A stretch of DNA of 48,984 bases from 4484-232 sp964486555 (GTDB lineage: Bacteria > Thermotogota > Thermotogae > Thermotogales > Thermotogaceae). The stretch covers positions 1-48,984 of the forward strand of contig CAZANP010000008.1 of the NCBI GenBank assembly GCA_964486555.1, given 5' to 3'. The notes beneath the pieces are model-generated. The model ran no database searches. It worked only from the letters and a program-made list of their open reading frames with translations, and was not told where the DNA came from. Both the position numbers and the translations under genes were made by a program. Shown piece after piece: positions 33,535 to 42,485 of the stretch (position 1 is its first letter; the number at the start of each line of letters is the position of its first letter).

Positions 33535-34410
33535 CTACTCCACATTCTGCACTTGTTCTCTGAATTGGCTTACGAGGATCTTGCCCTCAAGGGCAGCATC
33601 TGTTATTTCTTTCAAAATAGATTTTGCGAGAATCGTGTTGAATTCCCTGAGAAATTCTTGGGCTAAAAAATCGAGATGCAAACCTACAGAATCATCATTT
33701 TCGAGGAGTTTTCTCGCTTTCTGGTAATGACTCTTCAATCTGGTTATCTCTTCTCTTATATCTGCTTTTATCAGAGAGGCTGCCAATGCATTTTCGAAGA
33801 TTTTCATGTTCACATCCACGTTATTGGGGAGTACCTCCTCGAAATTCTCCATGAGTTTCTTCTTGTAAAGAATTGGTAGATTCTGAGAACTTTCCTCAAT
33901 GCGAGTGATCTTTTCCTCCAGATCATCCAATATACTCAAAAGATCTCTCTTCAGTTTTTCCCCTTCCCTTTTTCTATCCTCCACGAGTTTTTCCAAGGCT
34001 TTCTCAAGGGTCGGTTCGACGACATTCCATACCTCTTCCAAATCTTCCTCGGAAATATCGAACCTGATGATGTCTTTGAATCTGAGAAGATCTTCAAGTT
34101 TCACAGGTTCCGGAAGCGAAAGAGCAGTATTTATACTCTCTAATGCCTCATGATATGACCTCAAAAGACCGAAATCCACAGTTATCCCTTTGGGAGGTTC
34201 TAAAAAAACCACTCGTACTTTTACCTGAATTTTCCCTCTTCTTACATACTTCCTGACTGTGTTGTGAATGTGTATCTCATAAGGAGAAAGAAAAGGAGGA
34301 ATGGAAAGATCCAGACTCAGATATTTGGAATTCAGGGATTTTGTCTCCACTTTTACCTTACACGACTTACCCACATTCTCAATGGAAGCGTATCCAGTCA
34401 TGCTTTTCAT
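33535..34410 (-). CDS. yicC: YicC-family endoribonuclease
   Basis: A 291-residue YicC protein: SMTGYASI and EVKSLN-like (ETKSLNSKYLSLDLSIP) N-terminal motifs and the C-terminal IREEITRLKSH and DFLAQEFLREFNTI segments. E. coli YicC is an RNase involved in small RNA turnover. It stands at the head of the common yicC-remA-gmk-rpoZ group. Confidence 0.94.
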   Translation of the reverse strand: MKSMTGYASIENVGKSCKVKVETKSLNSKYLSLDLSIPPFLSPYEIHIHNTVRKYVRRGKIQVKVRVVFLEPPKGITVDFGLLRSYHEALESINTALSLPEPVKLEDLLRFKDIIRFDISEEDLEEVWNVVEPTLEKALEKLVEDRKREGEKLKRDLLSILDDLEEKITRIEESSQNLPILYKKKLMENFEEVLPNNVDVNMKIFENALAASLIKADIREEITRLKSHYQKARKLLENDDSVGLHLDFLAQEFLREFNTILAKSILKEITDAALEGKILVSQFREQVQNVE

Positions 34411-34442
34411 ATGATCTACTCCCTCTTTTGGAGATTATACCA

Positions 34443-35573
34443 CTATAATTTCAAATATTTCACAATTTCTTCCAATTTCTCAAGAAATCTCTTTATTTCA
34501 TCCTCAGTGTTCATTTTACTCAGACTGATTCTTATGGCACCCTCCGCTATCAAGGGATCAAGATTCAACGCTTTCAAGACATGGCTCGATATTCCCTCCC
34601 TACTGCCACAAGCAGAACCAGTGGATACGAATATACCTTCTGAGGATAGAGCGTTCACCAGCACTGATCCTCTGATACCAGGAAAGGACACCGAAAGGGT
34701 GTTAGATATGGATTCGTCAAGGGGTGTTATGATAACTCCTCCAAGCTTTTGAACCTTTTCCGCGATCATTTTCCTGAGTCTTTCCATCTTTTCTATTGAT
34801 GTTTCCAGTTCCTCCCAAGCAAGCTGAAACGCTTTTCCAAGTCCAACTATTCCAGGAACATTTTGTGTGCCGGATCTCATACCTCTTTCCTGTCCACCGC
34901 CTTCCAATAAAGGCACTATGGGAACCCCAAGTTTTATGTAAGCAAATCCCACACCTTTTGGACCATGGAACTTATGAGCACTGAAGCTTGCAAGATCCAC
35001 GTCCCATTTTGAGAAGTCGAACTTCATCTTTCCAACGGTTTGAACGGCGTCCACATGTATCAACGCGTTGGTTTTGGATCTCACAATTTCAGCGATTCTC
35101 TCTATAGGTTGAATGGTGCCTATCTCGTTGTTGGCTGCTATGATCGAAACGAGGATAACGTCATCATCCAAAACTTCCTCCAGTTTTTCCAGAACGATTT
35201 TCCCTTTTCTATCAACGGGTATATAAAAAATTTTGAAACCTTCCCGCCCTAGAGTTTTGAGAGTGTTTAGAACGGCTTTATGTTCGATCGTCGTGGTTAT
35301 TATCTTCCCTCCGGAACGTTTCAAAACCTTTGCAACACCTCTCAGTATCCAGTTTATGGATTCAGTGGCACAGGACGTGAAATATATCTCTCTTGGGATC
35401 ACCTTCAAAATTTTTGCGATGGTTTCTCTCGCTTCTTCCATAGCTTTTTCAGCTTCATACCCCATGCGATGGGGAGAATTCGGATTTCCATACTTTTCCG
35501 TGAAGAAAGGAAGCATAACCTCGAGAACCCTATCATCGAGTCTTGTGGTCGCGTTGTTATCCAGGTATATCAT
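34443..35573 (-). CDS. Cysteine desulfurase (IscS/NifS family)
   Basis: A 376-residue PLP enzyme. The PLP Lys is in SFSAHKFHGPKG, the aspartate in HVDAVQTVGK, and the catalytic Cys in STGSACGSREG on a long loop, as in class I (IscS/NifS). It releases sulfur from cysteine for Fe-S clusters and tRNA thiolation. No scaffold gene (iscU/sufU) is next to it. AAGGAGG precedes the ATG. Confidence 0.94.
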   Translation of the reverse strand: MIYLDNNATTRLDDRVLEVMLPFFTEKYGNPNSPHRMGYEAEKAMEEARETIAKILKVIPREIYFTSCATESINWILRGVAKVLKRSGGKIITTTIEHKAVLNTLKTLGREGFKIFYIPVDRKGKIVLEKLEEVLDDDVILVSIIAANNEIGTIQPIERIAEIVRSKTNALIHVDAVQTVGKMKFDFSKWDVDLASFSAHKFHGPKGVGFAYIKLGVPIVPLLEGGGQERGMRSGTQNVPGIVGLGKAFQLAWEELETSIEKMERLRKMIAEKVQKLGGVIITPLDESISNTLSVSFPGIRGSVLVNALSSEGIFVSTGSACGSREGISSHVLKALNLDPLIAEGAIRISLSKMNTEDEIKRFLEKLEEIVKYLKL

Positions 35574-35615
35574 AGATATCCCTCCTAAGTGGCTTTCTGA
35601 TGAGGGAAAGGATGA

Positions 35616-37766
35616 TTAGAATTCCTGACCAAGAACGAAATAAGGTGACCACTCTCTTTCCATGAGTTTGTAAGCGTATCCAAACTCGATGTTTCCAAGG
35701 ATGGGAAGACTCATGAGGATTTTAGGACCGAAGGAGGTTTTCATGTTCGAGAAAATCCCTTCATCGTTAGAAACACCACCGTGATCTAGGAAAAGCCCTA
35801 AAACCACTATAACGGGCTCTTCTTTCACGAACCAATTCAGATTGTTCGATACTAAGAAGGCCGATCCCCCTTCCAGATAATCGTAACCCCTTAGGGATTC
35901 CGGCCCCCAGAGCTCCACAGCCTCTTCTCCCCTGTTTAGAAAAACCTTTCCACCGAATACTTTCATGTTCAAAGTCAATGAATCCAAAATCTGTGTGTAA
36001 AATCCTGCATAACCTTCCACTTTCACATAATCTTTTGCATTGAATTGAAGGATACCGGCCTTCCATACGTTCACTCCAAAATTGAAACCATTCTTTGGAA
36101 CGTACTTCGAGTCTCTCTTATCGTAAGCGTATCCTCCAAGGACTGTCAGAGTTTTTCCGTTTTCAAGGTTCAAAACATCATCGAAAGATACACCGAACTT
36201 GAAGGTATTACCCTTTATGGGAAGCGTCGTGAAATCCACACCGACGGTCAACGTGTTCGTGGCTACGGATGTATCGGTTGCACTCAGTTTCTCGTAAGAC
36301 ATGTTGAATCCAAAATCGAACGGCAGGGCAAATGGACTCGGTATTTTGTAGTCGAAACTCACTGTTTTCTTCTTGATCCCCAGATCCAGTTTGAATGAGA
36401 ACCTCTGACCATATCCCCATATGTTCACAGCCGAGAAATCAACGTTTCCGGCTAAACCCTCCCACCATTCACCATCGGGAGGAGCCCAGGCAACACCTCC
36501 CACTACGAAGTAATGCTTGTCACTCTCTTTGAGATCCACGATCAGCTTAACATCAGTGGCGTTCTGCGTGAACAACGGCTTGATATCAACGCTGCTGAAG
36601 TACCTGGTGTTGTTCAAATAAGAGAAGGTCTCGGCGACATCTTCTGATTTTAAAGGATTTCCTTCGTACACCCTGAGTAGATTCCTCACGATGTAAGGTT
36701 TTGTGGTTTTAAGACCTTCTATCTCTATCTTGGAGATGTATTTTTCATAAACTTTGAACATCAGTTTATCCTTTTCTACAGAAGCTTCGACCCAGACGAA
36801 CGGGTATCCCCTTCTTTTGTACTCACCCATTATCCTGTTCATTGCGGCAAGGATCTCATGATTCTCCAATACATCTCCTGGCTTTATTTTCGCTGTCCTC
36901 AAGATTTCATCACGGCTTAAGAGCTTGTTCCCGGTGACTTCTATGTAACTGAAGGATCTTTTCTTATCTATTATCTTTCTCTGAACGACGTTAACTATGA
37001 GAACGATCGTTTTTTCTTTCACGTTGTCCATGGTGACTTTTTTGAAATTGACAGTCGTCTCTTCACTGAAAAATGCGTTCAATCTCAAAGTCTGTATGAA
37101 TCTGTTTATATCCGAAACCTTGGGATAGAATTTCTTTTTGTTCATCGTGAAAAATCTCACCAAGGGCGAAGCGGAATAGAAATCTTTCAGAAGATTGAGA
37201 TTCGCTTCCTTCACTATCTGTGATATGTCTATACCAGCGGTTTCACCATTTATGAAAACGTCCCAGAGTGCGTATTCTTCAACTATTATCTCGAAAGTAT
37301 CCTTCTTCATATTCCCCGTGACTTCTATGAATATGTATCCAGCTTCCTCATATGCTTTTTTTATGTTTTCAAGACTTTCCTGCACTCTCTTGACGTTGAG
37401 AGCTTTACCTTTTTCTATGGTTACCAATTTCTCAAGATCTTTAACATCCAAAAGCCCCTCCCCATCTATCGTTATCTTCCAATCCCTGACTTTTGGATTC
37501 TCTTTGACTGTTATCAGAAGGGTGTACCCTTCTTTTCCCGGTATGAGCTCCGGTTTGACCGATGCGAAGTATCCCATATCGAAAATCGTTTTTGCAATCT
37601 CCTCCACATCTTTTTCCGTTAGATCCCCTGAATAATCTATGCGCTCCAGAACGGAGGTTAAAGGGATCGTTTCAAGACCCTTTATAACGACGTTGGTTAT
37701 GGTGAACGGAAACGTCAGACAGACGAACAAAAGTATCGAGAGAACAGCCCACCTTTTCAAGATCAT
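35616..37766 (-). CDS. bamA: Outer-membrane assembly factor BamA/Omp85
   Basis: A 716-residue Omp85 protein: signal peptide (VLSILLFVCLTFPFT), POTRA-type repeats over about residues 20-415 (for example YIEVTGNKLLSRDEILRTAKIKPGD core KPGDVLENHEI), and a C-terminal 16-strand barrel ending in aromatic F (VLGQEF). The WGPESLRGY segment matches the conserved RGF/Y motif of the lid loop. It inserts beta-barrel proteins into the toga. It overlaps thyX by four bases. Confidence 0.94.
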   Translation of the reverse strand: MILKRWAVLSILLFVCLTFPFTITNVVIKGLETIPLTSVLERIDYSGDLTEKDVEEIAKTIFDMGYFASVKPELIPGKEGYTLLITVKENPKVRDWKITIDGEGLLDVKDLEKLVTIEKGKALNVKRVQESLENIKKAYEEAGYIFIEVTGNMKKDTFEIIVEEYALWDVFINGETAGIDISQIVKEANLNLLKDFYSASPLVRFFTMNKKKFYPKVSDINRFIQTLRLNAFFSEETTVNFKKVTMDNVKEKTIVLIVNVVQRKIIDKKRSFSYIEVTGNKLLSRDEILRTAKIKPGDVLENHEILAAMNRIMGEYKRRGYPFVWVEASVEKDKLMFKVYEKYISKIEIEGLKTTKPYIVRNLLRVYEGNPLKSEDVAETFSYLNNTRYFSSVDIKPLFTQNATDVKLIVDLKESDKHYFVVGGVAWAPPDGEWWEGLAGNVDFSAVNIWGYGQRFSFKLDLGIKKKTVSFDYKIPSPFALPFDFGFNMSYEKLSATDTSVATNTLTVGVDFTTLPIKGNTFKFGVSFDDVLNLENGKTLTVLGGYAYDKRDSKYVPKNGFNFGVNVWKAGILQFNAKDYVKVEGYAGFYTQILDSLTLNMKVFGGKVFLNRGEEAVELWGPESLRGYDYLEGGSAFLVSNNLNWFVKEEPVIVVLGLFLDHGGVSNDEGIFSNMKTSFGPKILMSLPILGNIEFGYAYKLMEREWSPYFVLGQEF

Positions 37767-38458
37767 CTCCCTCCTTTTAACAAATCACCTTTATAGCGAT
37801 ACTCCAGAAAAGCGTTGAAAGTCCAAGGACATTTTTCCTCAAAAATACTGGCTATTGCCAAGGCATATTGCTGTATTTCCCATTGAGCGTGCGAATCTGC
37901 TCGTAAATTCAAAAAATTCATCAAACTCCTTGCATTGACGGTCCAATAGAACTCGGTGTATATGGACAGAGGAAGCACAATCCTTGCCATCTCCCTTGCT
38001 AGCCCCATTTCCAAAAGCTTCTGGTATATTCTGTAAGAGCTTTCGAAACTTTCGATCATCAGTTTCTTTGCCTTTTCTTCGTCAACTTTCCCATCGTTCG
38101 GTATGCTCTTCTGCCTATCCTTCTCATCAGGTATTCTGATCTTGTCCGGAATGTAAAATTCGTCTTTCAACTTGGTGTATCTCCCCGATATCTCGTTGTA
38201 GGATGCGATCCTGTGTCGGAACCATTGCCTTGCAACGAATATGGGACATTTCACATGAAATGTGAAAACGATGTGTTCGAATGGCGTTTCATGACCGTGT
38301 TTCATAAGGTATTCTATCAATTTTCTGTCTTTCTCAGGAGTCGTGAGCTCCTTTCCATAAGAAACACGCGCCGACCTCACGGCACTGAGATCGTCTCCCA
38401 TCATATCTATCAACCTGACAAATCCTTTGTCTAAAACCTTCTTGAATGAATCCTCCAT
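37763..38458 (-). CDS. thyX: FAD-dependent thymidylate synthase ThyX
   Basis: A 231-residue ThyX with the signature RHRIASYNEISGRYT and the C-terminal NLRADSHAQWEIQQYA segment. It methylates dUMP to dTMP with methylene-tetrahydrofolate, NADPH and FAD. ThyX of this form is known structurally from Thermotoga maritima. The stop overlaps the bamA start (ATGA). Confidence 0.98.
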   Translation of the reverse strand: MEDSFKKVLDKGFVRLIDMMGDDLSAVRSARVSYGKELTTPEKDRKLIEYLMKHGHETPFEHIVFTFHVKCPIFVARQWFRHRIASYNEISGRYTKLKDEFYIPDKIRIPDEKDRQKSIPNDGKVDEEKAKKLMIESFESSYRIYQKLLEMGLAREMARIVLPLSIYTEFYWTVNARSLMNFLNLRADSHAQWEIQQYALAIASIFEEKCPWTFNAFLEYRYKGDLLKGGR

Positions 38459-38459
38459 A

Positions 38460-39338
38460 TCAGCTCCTCCGATCCTTCAAAAGGAATCTTTTAATCTTTT
38501 TAACAAGCCATTTTCTGAAAAAGTAAAAACCTTTATGTCCAGAGGGAACATGAACAACCTCTTTATATCTCAGAAGTCTTTTCAATTCTTTTCTACTAGC
38601 TCTAGGAATAACACGATCGAAAACGGCTTCTATGAAAAGGACAGGCTGCTCCACAAATTTCGCGAAAGACAAGGGATCGTAATGATAACACGCAACAGGA
38701 GCTTTTTCAAATATATCCTTTATCTCTCTGAAAGATTCTACTACATCTAAAGCATTTTTCCTAAGGGATACACATTGTTTTTCAGAACGACACCCGTATT
38801 CGTTCCCTTCTTCAGCGTATTTCCTTCTGAGATCTTCAGTGTATGGGGAATGCCAGTTTATCCATCTCCAATCACCACCTGTGCAGCATAAAATGCCTTT
38901 CTTCAACCTTTTCTCCTTGGCCAGGGCTATGGTCGCTATCATTCCGCCAAAGCTTATACCAATTATTCCCACTCTCTCAGGATCGTATTTTGGAAGATTT
39001 TCAACTATATCGAGCGTTTTTGAAACGTCTAGGACAGCGTTGTGGAAATGTCTTCTACAAACAAATGGTGAAGTGGTATAGAAGGGTTCCCCTCCGTGCC
39101 AGCCTTTTGGAGCTCTTTCACGATGGTACGGAAGTATCATGAAAGAAACTCTGATACCTTCTTCCTTCAGCGCATCACCGAACCACATGAGATACTCTAT
39201 GTTTCCATTCCCGATGCCATGGAGGAAGATGATGTCATAGAGAACTTCGTCGGGTTCATAAAGGTACACATGCACTTTGGAGGATTCCAGTACTTCTGAC
39301 TCGTAAGGAGCATCAAACGTTAGATGTTTATCGTACAC
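38460..39338 (-). CDS. Alpha/beta hydrolase, esterase-like
   Basis: A 292-residue alpha/beta hydrolase with nucleophile elbow GISFGGM (Ser), oxyanion segment FLHGIGNGN, an Asp in FIEAVFDRVIP and a late His in VPSGHKGFYF. The substrate is not evident; no signal peptide. Cys-rich insert CCTGGDW...CRSEKQC is unusual. The start is a GTG at 39338. It is the first gene of the ten-gene run to 30023. Confidence 0.82.
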   Translation of the reverse strand: MYDKHLTFDAPYESEVLESSKVHVYLYEPDEVLYDIIFLHGIGNGNIEYLMWFGDALKEEGIRVSFMILPYHRERAPKGWHGGEPFYTTSPFVCRRHFHNAVLDVSKTLDIVENLPKYDPERVGIIGISFGGMIATIALAKEKRLKKGILCCTGGDWRWINWHSPYTEDLRRKYAEEGNEYGCRSEKQCVSLRKNALDVVESFREIKDIFEKAPVACYHYDPLSFAKFVEQPVLFIEAVFDRVIPRASRKELKRLLRYKEVVHVPSGHKGFYFFRKWLVKKIKRFLLKDRRS

Positions 39339-39403
39339 ACCGCATCACCTCAATTACACAGTATTTCATGTACAATTTTATCAGTACCAGGAATGGAGGT
39401 GCT

Positions 39404-40345
39404 ATGGTGGTATCGTTGATTCTACTCGTTCTAGGTATCGTTCTTCTTGTGAAAGGAGCGGATTTCCTGGTTTCAGGAGCGATATCCCTGGCAACCACTT
39501 TCGGTGTATCCAAAATGTTCATAGGGCTCTCGCTCGTTGCGTTTGGAACGAGTGTTCCGGAACTGGTTGTATCCACGATAGCATCTGTGAAAGGAGTTCC
39601 AGGTGTTTCCATATCCAACGTCGTTGGAAGTAACATAGCGAACGTTGCTTTGTGCTTGGGAATAGCGTCTGTTATAGGGTCTCTCACCGTAAAAAGCAGA
39701 ACAGTCAGGTTAGAGGTACCTTTCATGATACTTGTGACTATCGCTTTCTCAGTTATTCTTCTGAGAAACAATCCCCCACAGGTAGTATGGAACGATGGTG
39801 TGGTTTTTCTAACTTTCCTCACAATATACGTGTACTACCTGTACAAAATGGCAGCCTCGGATATGAAAACGGAGGAATTCAAAGGTGAAAGTGAAAAAAT
39901 AATTTTCACAGTTCTTAAAGTGATCGGAGGGATAATAGGGCTCTGGATTGGTGGGGATCTCACCGTTAACTCCGTTGTCAGGATATCTGAAACACTTGGC
40001 ATAAGTAAATCCCTGATAAGCCTCACGTTAGTTGCCATCGGAACGAGTCTTCCCGAAATAGCGACTTCCATTGTGGCTGTGAGAAAGGGAGAGCCAGATA
40101 TAACGATGGGAAACGTGATAGGTTCGAATATAATGAACATACTAGTTGTGATTGGCATCTCTTCTCTCTTTGGAAAGCTGACGGTGGATGTTGGAAATTA
40201 CTGGATGGACATCTCTTTCATGCTCGCTTTTTCAGTTCTCTTATTTTTATTTGCCAGTACAGGAAGGAAAATACAGAAGTGGGAAGGGATAATTTTCATT
40301 GCGATGTACATACCTTACATATACCTCGTGGTTTCCAGGAAATGA
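39404..40345 (+). CDS. CaCA-family Na+(K+)/Ca2+ exchanger-like transporter
   Basis: A 313-residue membrane protein with about ten helices and the two inverted alpha repeats of the CaCA family: SLVAFGTSVPELVVS with GSNIANV, and TLVAIGTSLPEIATS with GSNIMNI. It exchanges cations, probably Ca2+ against Na+ or H+. GGAGGT lies close before the ATG at 39404; the next codon, GTG, could also serve. Confidence 0.93.
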   Translation: MVVSLILLVLGIVLLVKGADFLVSGAISLATTFGVSKMFIGLSLVAFGTSVPELVVSTIASVKGVPGVSISNVVGSNIANVALCLGIASVIGSLTVKSRTVRLEVPFMILVTIAFSVILLRNNPPQVVWNDGVVFLTFLTIYVYYLYKMAASDMKTEEFKGESEKIIFTVLKVIGGIIGLWIGGDLTVNSVVRISETLGISKSLISLTLVAIGTSLPEIATSIVAVRKGEPDITMGNVIGSNIMNILVVIGISSLFGKLTVDVGNYWMDISFMLAFSVLLFLFASTGRKIQKWEGIIFIAMYIPYIYLVVSRK

Positions 40346-40347
40346 AA

Positions 40348-40377
40348 TTGAGGGGGAGATCCCCCTCAACTTTTTTT
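40348..40377 (+). terminator. Terminator after the cation exchanger
   Basis: TTGAGGGGG (40348-40356) pairs with CCCCCTCAA (40361-40369), followed by C and seven T. A strong intrinsic terminator on the plus strand. It also contains the stop codon of the small minus-strand gene. Confidence 0.9.
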
Positions 40378-40518
40378 CTTCATGATGTTTATGATCACCT
40401 TCTCTATTCTTTCTCTGTTTATGGTATCACCTTTTTTCAATATCCTGAGTGCAGCTTTTATGACAAGTATCCTTGGGTACTTCACGATCATCTCCCTTAC
40501 AGGGTCTAGATTCTTCAC
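40366..40518 (-). CDS. Small uncharacterised basic protein (50 residues)
   Basis: An open frame starting with GTG at 40518, eight bases after AAAGGAG, reading VKNLDPVREMIVKYPRIL and ending KKKS. It is Lys/Arg-rich with two predicted helices. The binding site and the filling of an otherwise empty stretch between two plus-strand units make it likely to be real. A second GTG at 40527 is too near the binding site. No family recognised. Confidence 0.6.
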   Translation of the reverse strand: MKNLDPVREMIVKYPRILVIKAALRILKKGDTINRERIEKVIINIMKKKS

Positions 40519-40554
40519 TGTTTTCACTCCTTTCCCAGAACTCTCTCATCTCCC

Positions 40555-40583
40555 TTGACATTGGGAGAAAGAGATAATATAAT
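40555..40583 (+). promoter_or_regulatory. Consensus promoter of tRNA-Met
   Basis: Perfect -35 TTGACA (40555-40560) and perfect -10 TATAAT (40578-40583) with 17-base spacing, 14 bases before the tRNA. Confidence 0.92.
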
Positions 40584-40597
40584 CATTCCCTGGAGCT

Positions 40598-40673
40598 GGG
40601 CTCATAGCTCAGCTGGCAGAGCGCCCGGCTCATAACCGGGCGGTCGGTGGTTCGAATCCACCTGAGCCCACCA
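40598..40673 (+). tRNA. tRNA with CAT anticodon (Met elongator, or Ile2)
   Basis: A 76-base cloverleaf: acceptor GGGCTCA/TGAGCCC, discriminator A, encoded CCA. Anticodon arm CCCGG-CTCATAA-CCGGG. The three G-C pairs next to the loop that mark initiator tRNA are not in the GGG/CCC order, and position 1 pairs with 72, so it is not fMet. Elongator Met and lysidine-modified Ile2 cannot be told apart by eye. Confidence 0.93.
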
Positions 40674-40674
40674 C

Positions 40675-40705
40675 GAAGGGAGCTGAAAAGCTCCCTTCTT
40701 CTTTG
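40675..40705 (+). terminator. Terminator after tRNA-Met
   Basis: A perfect 10-bp stem, GAAGGGAGCT (40675-40684) with AGCTCCCTTC (40689-40698), GAAA loop, then TTCTTTGTT. Confidence 0.85.
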
Positions 40706-40780
40706 TTAATAATTTTAACTCTTTTTCTCCATTTTTACAATTTAATTAAAAAAAATTTTATATGAAAAAATTTTTACATG

Positions 40781-40880
40781 NNNNNNNNNNNNNNNNNNNN
40801 NNNNNNNNNNNNNNNNNNNNNNNNNNNNNNNNNNNNNNNNNNNNNNNNNNNNNNNNNNNNNNNNNNNNNNNNNNNNNNNN
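40781..40880. other. Assembly gap 2 (100 N)
   Basis: Exactly 100 N between AT-rich sequence and the coding frame of the YhcC-like protein. The flanks do not repeat each other, so real sequence is missing; the length 100 is probably a placeholder. Confidence 0.9.
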
Positions 40881-41762
40881 GGCGAAAAAGTTCACCGAAT
40901 TCCCATATTCGGAGGTTTTTCGTGTCCCAACAGAGATGGAACCAAATCAAAAGGTGGGTGTATATTCTGTGATCCGATGGGAAGTGGTTTTGCAACATTT
41001 TACAGACTTCCCATAAGAGAACAGGTTTTGAAATACAAGGAAAAGCTTGAAAGAAGGGGAATAAAGAAATTCATAGCGTATTTTCAGGCTTTCAGCAACA
41101 CATACGCACCTGTGGATGTTCTGAAAAAAAAGTACGAAGAAGCTTTGGTGGATGAAAGCATCGTTCAGCTTTCTGTCTCAACGAGGCCGGATCTTCTACC
41201 TGAAGATGTCCTTGATCTGCTAGAGGAATTCAAAGAAAGAGTGGATGTGAGTGTAGAAATAGGCCTTCAAACTGTAAATTACAAAACATTGAAAATTCTG
41301 AACAGATCCCACTCTCTTGCAGAATTCATAGATTCTGCCGTTAGGGTGAAAAAACGAGGTCTTGAGCTCGTAGTCCACGTCATAGCCAATCTTCCCTGGG
41401 ACGATATGGAGGACGTCATAGAGACCGCAAAAGTGATATCCGCGTTGAACGCCGATGGTGTCAAGATACATTCACTTTACGTTGTGAAGGGAACAGCTCT
41501 TGCAGAAATGTATGAAAAAGGAGAAGTGAAAATCTGTAGCATGGAAGAGTACATCGACAGGGTGATAAATTTTCTTGAGTATCTTTCTCCATCCGTTGTG
41601 ATCCACAGGTTGGTCTCCGATCCGCCAAAGGATGGCGCGATCTTTGGAAATTGGGGAAGAGCGAAGATAGAGATAATAAATGAGATAGAGAAGGAGATGG
41701 AAAGAAGGAATACTTGGCAAGGGAAAAAATTCGATTATTTGAATAGAGGTGTCTCACCATGA
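40881..41762 (+). CDS. YhcC-family radical SAM protein, 5' end lost in the gap
   Basis: The frame is open from the first base after the gap (GEKVHRIPIFGG). The radical SAM cluster is present in the long-spaced form of this family: C in FSCPNRDG, then CIFC eleven residues later. RPDLLPEDVLDLL, EIGLQTVNYKTLKILNRSH and the LPWDDMEDVI segment follow. Only about 10-20 N-terminal residues should be missing. ATG codons before the gap (40762, 40778) might be the start but have no ribosome binding site. The function is unknown; the family is distantly related to tRNA-modifying and Elp3-like enzymes. It overlaps the DUF72 gene by four bases. Confidence 0.88.
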   Translation, partial: GEKVHRIPIFGGFSCPNRDGTKSKGGCIFCDPMGSGFATFYRLPIREQVLKYKEKLERRGIKKFIAYFQAFSNTYAPVDVLKKKYEEALVDESIVQLSVSTRPDLLPEDVLDLLEEFKERVDVSVEIGLQTVNYKTLKILNRSHSLAEFIDSAVRVKKRGLELVVHVIANLPWDDMEDVIETAKVISALNADGVKIHSLYVVKGTALAEMYEKGEVKICSMEEYIDRVINFLEYLSPSVVIHRLVSDPPKDGAIFGNWGRAKIEIINEIEKEMERRNTWQGKKFDYLNRGVSP

Positions 41763-42484
41763 TACGTGTTGGAACATCTGGGTGGAGCTATGAACATTGG
41801 AGAAAACTGTTTTATCCAGAATCCCTATCCCAGAGAGAGTGGCTCCAATTCTATTCATCGAACTTTGATACAGTTGAAATCAATTCTACTTTTTACAGAT
41901 TACCCTTTGAGAATATGGTCAAGGGGTGGTATAGAAAAACGCCTGAGGGATTCCTGTTTTCTGTGAAAGGATCCAGATTGATAACTCATAAGAAGAGGTT
42001 GAGGGATGTAGAAGAAGATGTTGGAAGGTTCATGGAAAGGGTGAAACAACTCGAAGAGAAGCTAGGGATCGTTCTATGGCAGTTTCCACCCTCTTTGAAG
42101 AAAGATGTAAAACTTCTGAACGATTTTTTAGATGTATTGCCAAAGACAGTTAAACACACTGTGGAATTCAGGCATAAGAGCTGGTTTTGTGATGAAGTGT
42201 TTGAAACTTTGGGAGAAAAAGGAGTTGCTCTGTGTATAGTGGATTCCTCAAGGATCAAATCTCCGTGGGTTGTAACATCCGACTTTGCTTATGTGAGGTT
42301 TCATGGGCCCGGCAGGCTCTATGCCTCGGAGTACGGGCTGGAGAGACTGAAAGAAATGGCGAGGAAAATACTTGAACTCAATGTCGATACGTTCGTTTAT
42401 TTCAACAACGATTTTGAAGGATATGCCATAAAAGATGCGAATTTGCTTAAAGAATTCCTGTATAATCTTCAGGAGGAGGGATAG
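41759..42484 (+). CDS. DUF72 (YecE-like) protein
   Basis: A 241-residue TIM-barrel protein of family DUF72 with RVGTSGWSYEHWRKLFYP at the N-terminus, FDTVEINSTFYRLP and VRFHGPGRLY. The family has no established activity. Translation is coupled to the radical SAM gene upstream through an ATGA overlap. Confidence 0.92.
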   Translation: MIRVGTSGWSYEHWRKLFYPESLSQREWLQFYSSNFDTVEINSTFYRLPFENMVKGWYRKTPEGFLFSVKGSRLITHKKRLRDVEEDVGRFMERVKQLEEKLGIVLWQFPPSLKKDVKLLNDFLDVLPKTVKHTVEFRHKSWFCDEVFETLGEKGVALCIVDSSRIKSPWVVTSDFAYVRFHGPGRLYASEYGLERLKEMARKILELNVDTFVYFNNDFEGYAIKDANLLKEFLYNLQEEG

Positions 42485-42485
42485 A

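Noticed and set aside
40741..40900. A k-mer duplication across gap 2 like that of gap 1
   Set aside because: The 40 bases before and after the N run were compared and do not match.
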